Assembly (NCBI RefSeq): GCF_000971155.1
Contig: NZ_BBLX01000008.1
Location: 1 to 64,000, forward strand
DNA from: Demequina maris
GTDB taxonomy: Bacteria > Actinomycetota > Actinomycetes > Actinomycetales > Demequinaceae
DNA length: 64,000 nucleotides
Reading direction: 5' to 3'
In this document: piece by piece, positions 16,768 through 25,551 of the stretch
Layout of the letters: each line of letters opens with the position of its first letter
Position numbering within the stretch: the stretch's first letter is position 1
Made by a program: the position numbers and the translations under genes
Notes under the pieces: model-generated
The model's input: the letters and a program-made list of their open reading frames with translations, nothing else
The model's database searches: none
Told to the model about the DNA's origin: nothing

Positions 16768-17208
16768 ATGGTTGAGGACGACCCCACCGACGGCCGGCTC
16801 GCGGAGCTCGCCGACGTGGTCATGCGGATCGCGCGCGATCTCGATCCCCAGGCGGGCGGGCTCGACCTCGTCCCGCTCACGGGCACGGAGACCGCGGTCC
16901 TGCGATGGGTGCACCGCCACCCGGGGACCTCGCCCAGCGCGGCGGCCGACGGCACGGGCCTGCGCCGCCCCAACCTCTCGGCCGCGCTGCGCAGCCTCGA
17001 GGACAAGGGGCTGGTCCGGCGCTCCCCGGATGCGTCGGACCACCGCCAGCAGCGGCTCGATCCCACCGCGCTCGCGGACGAGAGCCTCGACCGGATCCGC
17101 GCGTACTGGGCGGCACGCGTGCGCGCGGCGCTCGGCGACGCCGTCGACGAGGCCTGCGCGACGGTCGACCTGCTGGAACGCCTCGAGTCGGGGCTCCGCG
17201 CGCGCTGA
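16768..17208 (+). CDS. MarR-family transcriptional regulator
   Basis: 146 aa winged helix-turn-helix protein. The recognition region is SAAADGTGLRRPNLSAALRSL, followed by the wing DKGLVRRSPDASDHRQQRL. It probably represses the divergent MFS exporter through the dyad at 16722-16745. The start is supported by the TAGCCT promoter element seven bases upstream. Its stop lies only 12 bp from the crtEb stop on the other strand, leaving almost no room for a terminator. Confidence 0.82.
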   Translation: MVEDDPTDGRLAELADVVMRIARDLDPQAGGLDLVPLTGTETAVLRWVHRHPGTSPSAAADGTGLRRPNLSAALRSLEDKGLVRRSPDASDHRQQRLDPTALADESLDRIRAYWAARVRAALGDAVDEACATVDLLERLESGLRAR

Positions 17209-17220
17209 GGCGGCCGGCGG

Positions 17221-18150
17221 CTAGCCCCAGCCCTTCCAGATCGCGATCACGAGCATCGTCACCGCGAAGCCCACCGGTTGGTTCAGCCACAGGAACGTGC
17301 GCCACCCGCGGTTGGCGTCCTCGCAGGTCTCGTCGGTCACGCCGGTGAACCGCGCCACGGACGCGACGTACGCGAGCGGGAGCAGGGCGGCGAGCGTCGC
17401 GGGCCACGGCAGGGCGAGCAGCACGAGGGACGATGCGCCGTACAGCCCGATCGCGAACCACACCGTGGCGCGGGCGCCGATCACGGTCGCGACCGAGCCG
17501 ATCCCGCCCTCGCGGTCCGCGCGCACGTCCTGGACCGCGCCGAACGCGTGGCTCGCCATGCCCCACAGGATGAACGCGACCCACACCGGCCACGCGCCGT
17601 CGTCGAGGAGCGGCACGTCGGCGACCACCAGCGCGTAGAGGAGCGGCCCGCAGAAGTGCAGCGCGGAGGTGAGCGAGTCGAGGAACGGCCGCTCCTTGAA
17701 CCGTAGCCCCGGCGCCGAGTAGGCGACCACGCCGAACAGCACCAGCGTGAGCGTCACCCCCGCCGCGATCGAGCCCTGCAGCAGCAGCCACACGAAGGGC
17801 GGCAGCACCGTGACGACGCACGCCCACAGGATCGCGCGGTGCACCCGCCGCGCGTAGGCGCGGTCGCGGACCACGTCGCCCTCGATTCCGCCCTTGCGCG
17901 GGTTGGCGAGGTCCGACTCGTAGTCGAAGACGTCGTTGATGCCGTACATCAGCAGGTTGTACGGGATCAGGAAGAACAGCGTGCCGACCACGAGCACAGC
18001 GTCGATCTCGCGGGTCACGAGCAGGTACGCCGCCGCGAACGGGAAGGCGGTGTTGATCCAGGACACCGGCCGCGACGCGCGCACCAGGGAGGCGAGCAGG
18101 CCGGGCGTGGAGGCGCCGGCGGTGCGCGACGGGTCGTGCTCCTCAAGCAT
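17221..18150 (-). CDS. crtEb: UbiA-family lycopene elongase
   Basis: 309 aa membrane prenyltransferase that adds two C5 units to lycopene, giving the C50 carotenoid flavuxanthin or a related product. The two Asp-rich motifs are NDVFDYESD and DVRADREGG. About eight membrane helices follow the UbiA pattern. It is last in the operon crtE-B-I-Ye-Yf-Eb, the same final position as in Corynebacterium glutamicum. It overlaps crtYf by 8 bp. Confidence 0.87.
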   Translation of the reverse strand: MLEEHDPSRTAGASTPGLLASLVRASRPVSWINTAFPFAAAYLLVTREIDAVLVVGTLFFLIPYNLLMYGINDVFDYESDLANPRKGGIEGDVVRDRAYARRVHRAILWACVVTVLPPFVWLLLQGSIAAGVTLTLVLFGVVAYSAPGLRFKERPFLDSLTSALHFCGPLLYALVVADVPLLDDGAWPVWVAFILWGMASHAFGAVQDVRADREGGIGSVATVIGARATVWFAIGLYGASSLVLLALPWPATLAALLPLAYVASVARFTGVTDETCEDANRGWRTFLWLNQPVGFAVTMLVIAIWKGWG

Positions 18151-18454
18151 CGCGGCCTTCCTCGGACGGGGTCGGACGGTCGAGCCACGTCCACAGCGCC
18201 GGCACGAGCATCACGGCACCCAGCGTGTACGAGAAGTCCTCCACCGGCGCGGAGCCCACGCGGATGCCGGAGATGAGCGCGTCGTCGTAGGCGACGATCC
18301 CGAGCCCGACGATGACGTTGTCGAAGACCGCGGTGAGCACGATCAGCGCGAGCCCGGTGAGCAGGAGGGGACGATGCGGGAGGCGCCGCAGCGTGGGGAC
18401 CGTCACCGCGGCGATGAGGGCGAGCACCGCCACGGACAGCAGCACGTAGGTCAT
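18143..18454 (-). CDS. crtYf: C50 carotenoid cyclase subunit, CrtYf-like
   Basis: 103 aa with three membrane helices, a lycopene-cyclase-domain protein. The conserved FDNVIVGLGIVAYD and a PVEDFSYTLG segment match heterodimeric cyclases. It pairs with CrtYe to close the rings of the C50 product. Ring type (epsilon, gamma or beta) cannot be read from sequence. It overlaps CrtYe by ATGA and crtEb by 8 bp. Which of the two small subunits is e or f is assigned by order. Confidence 0.8.
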   Translation of the reverse strand: MTYVLLSVAVLALIAAVTVPTLRRLPHRPLLLTGLALIVLTAVFDNVIVGLGIVAYDDALISGIRVGSAPVEDFSYTLGAVMLVPALWTWLDRPTPSEEGRDA

Positions 18455-18780
18455 GCCGCCTCCCGCGGCGCGCGGTGGCGCCGGTCGAGCCAGCGCCACA
18501 GCAGCAGCGTCTGGTACGAGAGCAGGATCAGGAAGAACAGCTCCTCGAGCGGCACCTCGGGTGCGAGCAGCACGCCCGACAGGTACGGCGCGTCGCCGAT
18601 GAAGAAGATCCCGAGGCCCACGCCCGCGGCGTCCCACGCGAGGAACGCCACGACGGCGATCGCGATCGTGAGCAGGGCCTGCCGCGGGCGGTCGAAGACC
18701 GCGACCCGGTACCGGGCGTCGATCGCGGTGAGGCCCGCGAGCGAGACGAGCAGCGCGCCCAGGTAGGCGAGCGACGTCAC
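18451..18780 (-). CDS. crtYe: C50 carotenoid cyclase subunit, CrtYe-like
   Basis: 109 aa, three membrane helices, the second half of the heterodimeric cyclase. It contains the family pattern AWDAAGVGLGIFFIGD and the PLEELFFLILLSYQ motif with the conserved Glu pair. The start GTG 18780 overlaps the crtI stop (GTGA). Upstream in-frame codons belong to the crtI region and are not used. Confidence 0.8.
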   Translation of the reverse strand: MTSLAYLGALLVSLAGLTAIDARYRVAVFDRPRQALLTIAIAVVAFLAWDAAGVGLGIFFIGDAPYLSGVLLAPEVPLEELFFLILLSYQTLLLWRWLDRRHRAPREAA

Positions 18781-20393
18781 GAGCCCGCCCGCCGCGCGAG
18801 GTTGCCGAGCACGCCCCCGTCGCGCGAGCGCCCGAGGAAGCCGCGCGGCGCGGGCGCGGGCAGCGGGCCGACGTCGACCGCGCCGAGCAGGCGCTTGGCG
18901 ACCAGCTCCGCCGAGATGAGGCACAGGGGCACCCCGATGCCGGGCACGGTCGACGCCCCGGCGTAGAGCAGGTTCGGCACCTTCGAGGACACGTTCGCGG
19001 GGCGGAAGACCGCGGACTGCAGCAGCGTGTGCTCGAGGCCGAGCGCCCCGCCCTGCCACGCGCCGAGCCCGTCCGCGAAGTCGGCGGGCGTGGTGACGCG
19101 CAGGACGGTGGACCGCTCGGGCAGGTCGGGCACCCCGGCCCACGTGCCGACCTGGGCGAGGTAGCGGCGTCCCAGCGCCATGAGGTCCGCGCGCGACTCC
19201 GGCGTGGAGCCGAGCCCCGGGTCCGCCGGGAACGGCACCAGCATGAACAGCGAGTCCTTGCCGTCGGGCGAGACGGCCGGGTCGGTCGCGCCCACGCGGG
19301 AGACGTAGACCGACGCGGGCACCGGCGGGAGCTCGCGGGCCAGGATCGCGTCGAAGTTGGCGTCCCAGTCGCGCGTGAAGAACAGGTTGTGATGCGCCAG
19401 CTCGGGCACGTCGCCGTCCACCTCGGCCATCACGAGCAGCGCGCTCACGCCGGGCTTGCGGCGTCGCCATGCCCGCTCGGGGTGCGCGCGCCACGGCTCG
19501 GGCACCAGGGCCGTCTCGAGGTGGTGGAGGTCCGCCGCCCCGACCACCGCATCGGCCCGCACGACCTCACCCGACTCGAGCTCGACGCCGGTCGCGAAGC
19601 CCTGGTCGTCGACGAGGATCCGGGCGACGGGTGCGGAGGTGCGCAGCTCCGCTCCCTCCTCGCGGGCGGCCCGCGCGATCGCCTCGGTGAGGGCGTACAT
19701 GCCGCCGCGCGGGTAGCGGACGCCGTCCGTGAGGTCGAGGTGGCTCATGAGGGAGAACAGGCCCGGGGTGCGCTCCGGCGACGAGCCGAGGAAGACCGCG
19801 TGGAAGCCGAGGATCTGCCGCAGGCGCGGATCCTTGACGCGCGCCGCGATGCGCGCGCCGAGCGAGCGGCTGAGCAGGCCCGCGAGCAGGGGGAGGCGAC
19901 GGATGACGTCGCCGTTGATCGCCGCCTGGGGGCGGGCGAAGGTCGTGTAGAGGAAGCGTTCGAGCGCGAAGCGGTACAGCAGCCCCGCCTCCTCCGCGTA
20001 GCCGCGCATCGCCTCGCCCTCGCCGGGGCTGAGCGCGTCGAAGCGGCGCCAGTTCTCCTCGGGGTCCGCGGACACGTCGAGCGTCTCGGCGGCGCCCCAC
20101 GCGTCGTCGCCCTCGAAGAACACGCGGTAGCGCGGGTCCAGGTCGACGAGGTCGAGCTCCTCCTCCACGTCCCGGCCCATGAGCGCGAACCATTGGGCGA
20201 ACGCCTCGGGCATGAGGTACCAGGACGGACCCGAGTCGAACGTGTGGCCCGCGACCTCGACGCGGCCCATGCGGCCGCCCAGGGACGCATGCCGCTCGAG
20301 CAGCACCACGTCCGCGCCGCCGCGCGCGAGCAGCCCCGCCGTGGCGAGCCCCGCGACGCCGCCGCCGATCACCGCGATCCGGGGCCCGCTCAT
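18777..20393 (-). CDS. crtI: Phytoene desaturase
   Basis: 538 aa FAD-dependent enzyme converting phytoene to lycopene. The dinucleotide-binding motif is at the N terminus (IAVIGGGVAGLATAG), and the second family signature is near the C terminus (NLLYAGASTVPGIGVP). Length matches the family. It is coupled to crtB upstream and crtYe downstream by 4-bp overlaps. Confidence 0.92.
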   Translation of the reverse strand: MSGPRIAVIGGGVAGLATAGLLARGGADVVLLERHASLGGRMGRVEVAGHTFDSGPSWYLMPEAFAQWFALMGRDVEEELDLVDLDPRYRVFFEGDDAWGAAETLDVSADPEENWRRFDALSPGEGEAMRGYAEEAGLLYRFALERFLYTTFARPQAAINGDVIRRLPLLAGLLSRSLGARIAARVKDPRLRQILGFHAVFLGSSPERTPGLFSLMSHLDLTDGVRYPRGGMYALTEAIARAAREEGAELRTSAPVARILVDDQGFATGVELESGEVVRADAVVGAADLHHLETALVPEPWRAHPERAWRRRKPGVSALLVMAEVDGDVPELAHHNLFFTRDWDANFDAILARELPPVPASVYVSRVGATDPAVSPDGKDSLFMLVPFPADPGLGSTPESRADLMALGRRYLAQVGTWAGVPDLPERSTVLRVTTPADFADGLGAWQGGALGLEHTLLQSAVFRPANVSSKVPNLLYAGASTVPGIGVPLCLISAELVAKRLLGAVDVGPLPAPAPRGFLGRSRDGGVLGNLARRAGS

Positions 20394-21280
20394 GCGGGCC
20401 TTCTGCGCGCCGCGACCAGGTTGCGCGCCGCGAGCGTCGCCTTGACCGGGTTGGGGACGCGGACCCTGCGGGTGACGAGGCGCCGGGCAGGCGTCGCCGC
20501 GATCTGGTCGAGCAGGCGGCCGTAGATGTCGATGGTCGTGCCGACCGCGGCGCGCGCCCGCGGCGGCAGCGCGCCCAGGGTCTCCTCGGCCGCGGCGATG
20601 TCCGCCCGGCAGTCCGCGACGAGCGCGGCGAGCCGCGCATCGTCCAGTGTGGCCGCCGTGACGCCGGGGAAGTACGAGCGGCCCAGGTCGCCGTCGTCGG
20701 TCGCCAGGTCCCGCAGGAAGTTGACCTTCTGGTACGCCGCGCCCAGCCGTCGCGCCCCGGCGCGCACGTCCGGCGCGAGCGGGCGCGGGCCGTGGCCGGT
20801 GTTGACGAAGACCGCGAGGCACATCTCCCCCACCACCTCGGCGGAGCCGAAGATGTAGCGGGCGAGCGACTCGTCGTCGTGGGCGGTCGCGGTGAGATCC
20901 ATGCGCATCGAGGCGAAGAACGGGTCCGTCTGCTCGCGCGTGATGCCGACCTCGCGCGCGGTGAGCGCGAACGCGTGCGCGACGAGGTCCGAGCTGAAGC
21001 CGGCCTCCATGGCGTGATGCACCTCGGCCTCGAAGCGCGCGAGCTGGTCCGCCGCATCGTCCCCGCGGTACGTGTCGACGATCTCGTCGGCGACCCGCAC
21101 CATCGCGTAGACCGCGCGGATGTGCGCGCGCTCGGCGCGGGGCAGGATGCGCGTGCCGAGGCCGAACGAGGTCGAGTAGCGCGCGATCACGCGGGAGGCG
21201 GCGTCGCGCGCGGTCGCGTCGTAGAGGGCGAGCGTGGCCGTCTCGTCGTCGTGTTGGCGACGTCGGGAGCGGCGGCTCAC
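20390..21280 (-). CDS. crtB: Phytoene synthase
   Basis: 296 aa. Joins two GGPP molecules into phytoene. Both Asp-rich motifs are present (DEIVDTYRGDD and LRDLATDDGDLGR), along with YAMVRVADEIVD. The start is GTG 21280, overlapping the crtE stop as GTGA, which sets the frame. The N terminus is Arg-rich (SRRSRRRQ). Confidence 0.9.
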   Translation of the reverse strand: MSRRSRRRQHDDETATLALYDATARDAASRVIARYSTSFGLGTRILPRAERAHIRAVYAMVRVADEIVDTYRGDDAADQLARFEAEVHHAMEAGFSSDLVAHAFALTAREVGITREQTDPFFASMRMDLTATAHDDESLARYIFGSAEVVGEMCLAVFVNTGHGPRPLAPDVRAGARRLGAAYQKVNFLRDLATDDGDLGRSYFPGVTAATLDDARLAALVADCRADIAAAEETLGALPPRARAAVGTTIDIYGRLLDQIAATPARRLVTRRVRVPNPVKATLAARNLVAARRRPA

Positions 21281-22359
21281 GACGGCCGGTCCTCGAGGCT
21301 GTCGATGAGGTCGACCAGGTAGCCCGACAGCGGCGCGGGGATCCGCTCGGACGCGACGCGTCGCGCGATGCGCGCGTGCTGGCGCGCGACCCGCAGCGCC
21401 CGCTCGCGCGCGCCCGACTCGATGAGCACCTCCCGCACGCGCGCCGCCCACGTCTCGTCGAGGTCGGGGTTGCCGACCGCGGCGGCGAGCAGCGCCCGAC
21501 CCGCATCGTCCGCCTGCTGGAAGCCCAGGCGCAGCAGCTCGGTGCGTTTGCCCGCGCGCAGGTCGGACAGCACCGACTTGCCGGTGACCTCCGGGTCGCC
21601 GAACACGCCGAGGTCGTCGTCGACGAGCTGGAAGCTGAGCCCGAGCGAGGCGCCGAGCTTCTCGAGGTGGCCGACCATGGTCGGGTCGGCTCCCGCGAGC
21701 TGCGCGCCCGCGAGCAGGGGCACGATGCACGAGTAGGTCGCGGTCTTGAGCTCCGCCACCAGCAGCGAGTTGGCCTCCTCGGGCGCGACCATGTCGCCGT
21801 ACATGTCGAGCAGCTCGCCGGCGATCGTGGTGCGGATCGCGCGGGTGACGAGGTCGAGGCACGCGATGCGGTGGTGCGCCGGAAGCTTCGCGCGCGAGAT
21901 GAGGTCGTAGGACGAGGCGAGGGCGAGGTCGCCGCCGAGCAGCGCCGCCGACAGCACGTGGGACTCCACCTGGTCCGGGGTGAGACGGCTGCCCGCGAGC
22001 TCGCGGCGGCGGGTGCCGGCGACGTTCGGACGGCCACGGCGAACCTCGTCGCCGTCGAGGATGTCGTCGTGCACCAGCATCGCGGTGTGGAGCATCTCCA
22101 TCGCCGCGGCCACGGGCACGACGGCCTCGGGGTCCTCGCCGCCCAGGCCCGCGTACGCCGCGAGCGTGAGGGAGGGGCGCAGGTTCTTGCCGCCCAGGTA
22201 CTGGTCCCCGAGGGAGGCCCACAGGTTGCGGTAGTCCGTGCCGGCGGCGGGCAGCTCCGCCATCGCCTGGGTCACATGGTCGTCGAGGGTCGCGCGCACG
22301 GCGTCGAGGGTGGATTCGACGAAGGCGCGCACCCCGTCGACAGTCCCCAGCGGCGTCAT
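21277..22359 (-). CDS. crtE: Geranylgeranyl diphosphate synthase
   Basis: About 360 aa polyprenyl synthase. The first Asp-rich motif is HDDILD and the second DDDLGVFGD; the lysine motif is GGKNLRPSL. It supplies GGPP for the carotenoid operon, of which it is first. The start is ATG 22359 (GTG 22362 is also possible). TATGCT lies six bases before ATG 22359, so the operon mRNA is probably leaderless. Confidence 0.9.
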   Translation of the reverse strand: MTPLGTVDGVRAFVESTLDAVRATLDDHVTQAMAELPAAGTDYRNLWASLGDQYLGGKNLRPSLTLAAYAGLGGEDPEAVVPVAAAMEMLHTAMLVHDDILDGDEVRRGRPNVAGTRRRELAGSRLTPDQVESHVLSAALLGGDLALASSYDLISRAKLPAHHRIACLDLVTRAIRTTIAGELLDMYGDMVAPEEANSLLVAELKTATYSCIVPLLAGAQLAGADPTMVGHLEKLGASLGLSFQLVDDDLGVFGDPEVTGKSVLSDLRAGKRTELLRLGFQQADDAGRALLAAAVGNPDLDETWAARVREVLIESGARERALRVARQHARIARRVASERIPAPLSGYLVDLIDSLEDRPS

Positions 22360-22365
22360 CACGTC

Positions 22366-22371
22366 AGCATA
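22366..22371 (-). promoter_or_regulatory. -10 element of the carotenoid operon
   Basis: TATGCT on the minus strand, six bases before the crtE ATG. Immediately upstream is the pknB terminator hairpin, so the crt operon is insulated from the kinase operon. Confidence 0.6.
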
Positions 22372-22377
22372 GACAGC

Positions 22378-22408
22378 GGCGCCCCCAGGGGTATTCCCCG
22401 GGGGCGCC
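22378..22408. terminator. Hairpin terminator after pknB
   Basis: GGCGCCCCC (22378-22386) pairs with GGGGGCGCC (22400-22408); the intervening AGGGGTATTCCCC can extend the stem. It lies 19 bp past the pknB stop, before the crt promoter. Confidence 0.75.
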
Positions 22409-22426
22409 GTCGTTATCGAAGCGGTA

Positions 22427-24550
22427 TCAGCGGCACTCGTACTGCTGCTCGGTGACGTCGGGCTGACCCGGGTCGGGAGTGACGAGCACGGCGCGCACGT
22501 CGCACCACATCACCAGGTCGACCGCGGTGCCGGGCGCCACCTGGGTGCCGGCGTTCGGGTTGGTCGACTTCACGGTGCCCGCCATGTTCGGGTCGGCCGC
22601 GCTCGTGTCGACCGTGACGTTGCCCACGGCGAGCCCGTCGCCCTCGAGGTCGTTCCGCGCGGCGTTCTCGGACTTGCCGGTGACGTCGGGCACGGCGACC
22701 GTGGACGGCGCCTCGGACACGACGAGCGAGACGGTCGAGCCGCGCTCGACGCGGCCTGCGCCCGGGTCCTGCGACATGACCGTGTTCGGGTCGACGTCGC
22801 TCGTCTCCTGGTACGTCTCGGACGGCACGAGGTTGAGCTTGCCGAGCTTCTGGCGCGCCTTCTCGAGGGTCTGCCCCGTGAGGTCGGGCAGCTCGACAAG
22901 GCCGGTCGCGAGGTACAGCGTCACGGCCTCGCCGTTGGCGACCTCGGAGCCCGCCTTGGGATCGGTCTTGGAGGCGCGGCCCTCGTCGAGCGACGGGTCG
23001 TCGACCGTGTCCTTCGCGACCACGCGGAGGCCGGCGTCCTCGAGGCGCTGGATCGCGTCCTCCTCGGTGTAGCCCTTGACGTCGGGCACCGTGACCACGT
23101 CCGGCCCGCTCGAGAGGAACACCGTGACGGTGCTGCCCTCCTCGACGTTCTTGCCCGCCTTCGGGTTGGTACGCGTGACGAGGTCCTTCTCGATCTCGTC
23201 GGAGGCCTCGGTCTTGAACTCCGCGTCGAGGCCGCGGGAGGCGAGCTCCGCCTTCGCATCGGCCCTGGTGAAGCCCTCGAGGTCGGGGATGTCGATGCTC
23301 GCGACGGACGGGCTGGGCTCGACCGACGGGGCATCGCGGGTCATCATGAACAGCGCGGCGATGAGCAGCGCCGCGGCGACGATGGCCGCGCCGAGGATCG
23401 ACCACTGGATGATGCGGCGGCGGCGGACCGCGGCGGGGTCCTCCTCCTCCTCGATCGTGTCGACGGCGGCGGTCGCGGGGGCGCCGGACGTCGGCTGGCC
23501 GTCGGCCGCCCACGCGCCGCCGGGCATCACGGCGGTCTGGCCGGCCTGCGTCGGCTGGGGCATGATCTCGGTCGCGCCGGACTCCGGTGCCGCCTCGTCG
23601 CCGCCCGCCATCGCGGCGGCGGCCACGCCCGCGGCCCCCGCGCCGAGCGCGGCGGAGCCGAGCGCGATCGCGCCCGTGGACGGCGACACGCCGTCGCCGG
23701 CCATCACGCTGCGGAGGTCCGCGAGGAACTCCTGCGCGCTGGCGTAGCGCTCGTCGCGGTTCTTCGACAGGGCGCGCATGACGACCTGGTCCAGCTCCGG
23801 CGGCACGTCCGACGCGAACTGCGACGGCTTGGGCGCGGGCTCACGCACGTGCTGGTACGCCACGGACACGGGCGAGTCGCCCACGAACGGCGGCCGGCCG
23901 GTGAGCAGCTCGAAGAGCACGCAGCCGGTGGAGTAGAGGTCCGAGCGCGCGTCGACGTTCTCGCCGCGCGCCTGCTCGGGCGACAGGTACTGGGCGGTGC
24001 CCACGACGGCCTGGGTCTGGGTCATCGTCTGCCCGGCGTCCGCGAGGGCGCGCGCGATGCCGAAGTCCATGACCTTCACCGCGCCCGTCGGCGTCAGCAT
24101 GATGTTCGCGGGCTTGATGTCGCGGTGGACCAGCCCGGCGTGGTGCGAGTAGTCGAGCGCGGCGAGCACGCCCGCGGTGATCTCGACGGCCTCGTCGATG
24201 GGCGCGGCGACGTCGCCCTTGAGGATCTCGCGGACCGTGTGGCCCTCGACGTACTCCATCACGATGAACGGCACCGCCTGCGGGTTGCCGTCCGGGTTCA
24301 CGATGGTGTCCTCGCCGGTGTCGTACACGGCGACGATGCTCGGGTGGTTGAGGCCGGCGGCGGCCTGGGCCTCGCGGCGGAAGCGGGTCTGGAAGGACGG
24401 GTCCCGTGCGAGATCCGCACGGAGGATCTTGATGGCGACCGTGCGTCCGAGGCGCGTGTCGTAGCCGACATGCACCTCGGCCATCCCGCCCCGGCCGATG
24501 AGGTCGCCGACCTCATACCGTCCGGCGAGGATCTTCGGTTCGTCGTTCAT
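22427..24550 (-). CDS. pknB: Serine/threonine protein kinase PknB with PASTA repeats
   Basis: 707 aa receptor kinase that senses muropeptides or lipid II and regulates growth and division. The kinase domain (1-~275) has GRGGMAEV, catalytic HRDIKPANIM and DFG. A variable Ala/Pro linker, one membrane helix (about 377-403) and four extracellular PASTA repeats follow (PDLEGFTRADA, PDVKGYTEEDA, PDLTGQTLEKA, PDVTGKSENAA). It is last of the fhaA-fhaB-pstP-rodA-pbpA-pknA-pknB operon. Confidence 0.93.
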   Translation of the reverse strand: MNDEPKILAGRYEVGDLIGRGGMAEVHVGYDTRLGRTVAIKILRADLARDPSFQTRFRREAQAAAGLNHPSIVAVYDTGEDTIVNPDGNPQAVPFIVMEYVEGHTVREILKGDVAAPIDEAVEITAGVLAALDYSHHAGLVHRDIKPANIMLTPTGAVKVMDFGIARALADAGQTMTQTQAVVGTAQYLSPEQARGENVDARSDLYSTGCVLFELLTGRPPFVGDSPVSVAYQHVREPAPKPSQFASDVPPELDQVVMRALSKNRDERYASAQEFLADLRSVMAGDGVSPSTGAIALGSAALGAGAAGVAAAAMAGGDEAAPESGATEIMPQPTQAGQTAVMPGGAWAADGQPTSGAPATAAVDTIEEEEDPAAVRRRRIIQWSILGAAIVAAALLIAALFMMTRDAPSVEPSPSVASIDIPDLEGFTRADAKAELASRGLDAEFKTEASDEIEKDLVTRTNPKAGKNVEEGSTVTVFLSSGPDVVTVPDVKGYTEEDAIQRLEDAGLRVVAKDTVDDPSLDEGRASKTDPKAGSEVANGEAVTLYLATGLVELPDLTGQTLEKARQKLGKLNLVPSETYQETSDVDPNTVMSQDPGAGRVERGSTVSLVVSEAPSTVAVPDVTGKSENAARNDLEGDGLAVGNVTVDTSAADPNMAGTVKSTNPNAGTQVAPGTAVDLVMWCDVRAVLVTPDPGQPDVTEQQYECR

Positions 24551-24594
24551 TCACTGTGTCCTTCGTGGTCCGTGTTCGGGGGCCATTGTCGCAT

Positions 24595-25551
24595 CTAGCG
24601 CGGTCCGGGCCGGCGGCGCTCGACGTCCGGGCGTGGCCGGTACTCGCGCGGCGCGATGCTCGGCGGCATGGCGCGTCGGGGCGCAGCGGCCGGCGCCGAC
24701 GCCTCGACGGGGACGCGCTGACCGGTGCCCGGCTCGACCAGCGACAGGCCCGCGAGGATGCGGTCCAGCTCGAGCGCGGAGGCGGGCCGGCGCCGCGGGT
24801 TCTTCTCGAGCAGCTGCTCGATGAGGGTCGCCAGCTCGGGCGAGACACCCTTGGGGATCGGCGGCACCGGGTCGTTCACCTGCGAGATGGCGATGTCGAC
24901 CGCGCTCGCGGCCGTGAAGGGACGCTTCCCCGCGACGGCCTCGAACGCGATGATGCCGAGCGCGTAGAGGTCCGAGGCCGCGGTCGCGGGCTTGCCGAGC
25001 GCGAGCTCCGGCGCGAGGTACTGCGCGGTGCCCATCACCATGCCGGTCGCGGTGAGCGTCGTCTGGTCGGTGCCGCGGCTCACGCCGAAGTCGGTGATCT
25101 TGACGTGGTCGCCCTCCTGCACGAGCAGGTTGCCGGGCTTGATGTCGCGGTGCATGATCCCGGCCGCGTGGGCGGCCTCGAGCCCGCGGCACGTGTGCCG
25201 CATGATCGTGACGAGCCGTGCCTCGTCGAGCGTGCGCTCGCGCTCGAGGATGGTCGACAGCGGCTCGCCCTCGACGAGCTCCATCACGATGTACGGCGTG
25301 CCGTCGTGGTCGCCGTAGTCGAAGACCTGGGCGATGTTGGCGTGCAGCAGCCCGGCGGCGTTCTTGGCCTCGTTGCGGAAGCGCCGCAGGAACGTCTCGT
25401 TCTCAGCGGCGCCCTCCTTGAGCACCTTGACGGCGACCTCGCGGTCGAGGTCGGTGTCGGTGCCGCGCCACACCTCTCCCATGCCGCCGACGGCGAGGAG
25501 CGAGCGCAGCACGTAGCGCCCGCCGAGCGTGGTTCCTGCATGGATCGACAT
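24595..25551 (-). CDS. pknA: Serine/threonine protein kinase PknA-like
   Basis: 318 aa. The kinase domain has AVGGMGEVWRG, catalytic HRDIKPGNLL and DFG. The C-terminal 45 residues are Pro/Arg/Ala-rich, and no membrane helix follows. This differs from mycobacterial PknA, so this kinase looks cytosolic. The start ATG 25551 shares a base with the pbpA stop. It controls cell shape and division with PknB. Confidence 0.88.
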   Translation of the reverse strand: MSIHAGTTLGGRYVLRSLLAVGGMGEVWRGTDTDLDREVAVKVLKEGAAENETFLRRFRNEAKNAAGLLHANIAQVFDYGDHDGTPYIVMELVEGEPLSTILERERTLDEARLVTIMRHTCRGLEAAHAAGIMHRDIKPGNLLVQEGDHVKITDFGVSRGTDQTTLTATGMVMGTAQYLAPELALGKPATAASDLYALGIIAFEAVAGKRPFTAASAVDIAISQVNDPVPPIPKGVSPELATLIEQLLEKNPRRRPASALELDRILAGLSLVEPGTGQRVPVEASAPAAAPRRAMPPSIAPREYRPRPDVERRRPGPR

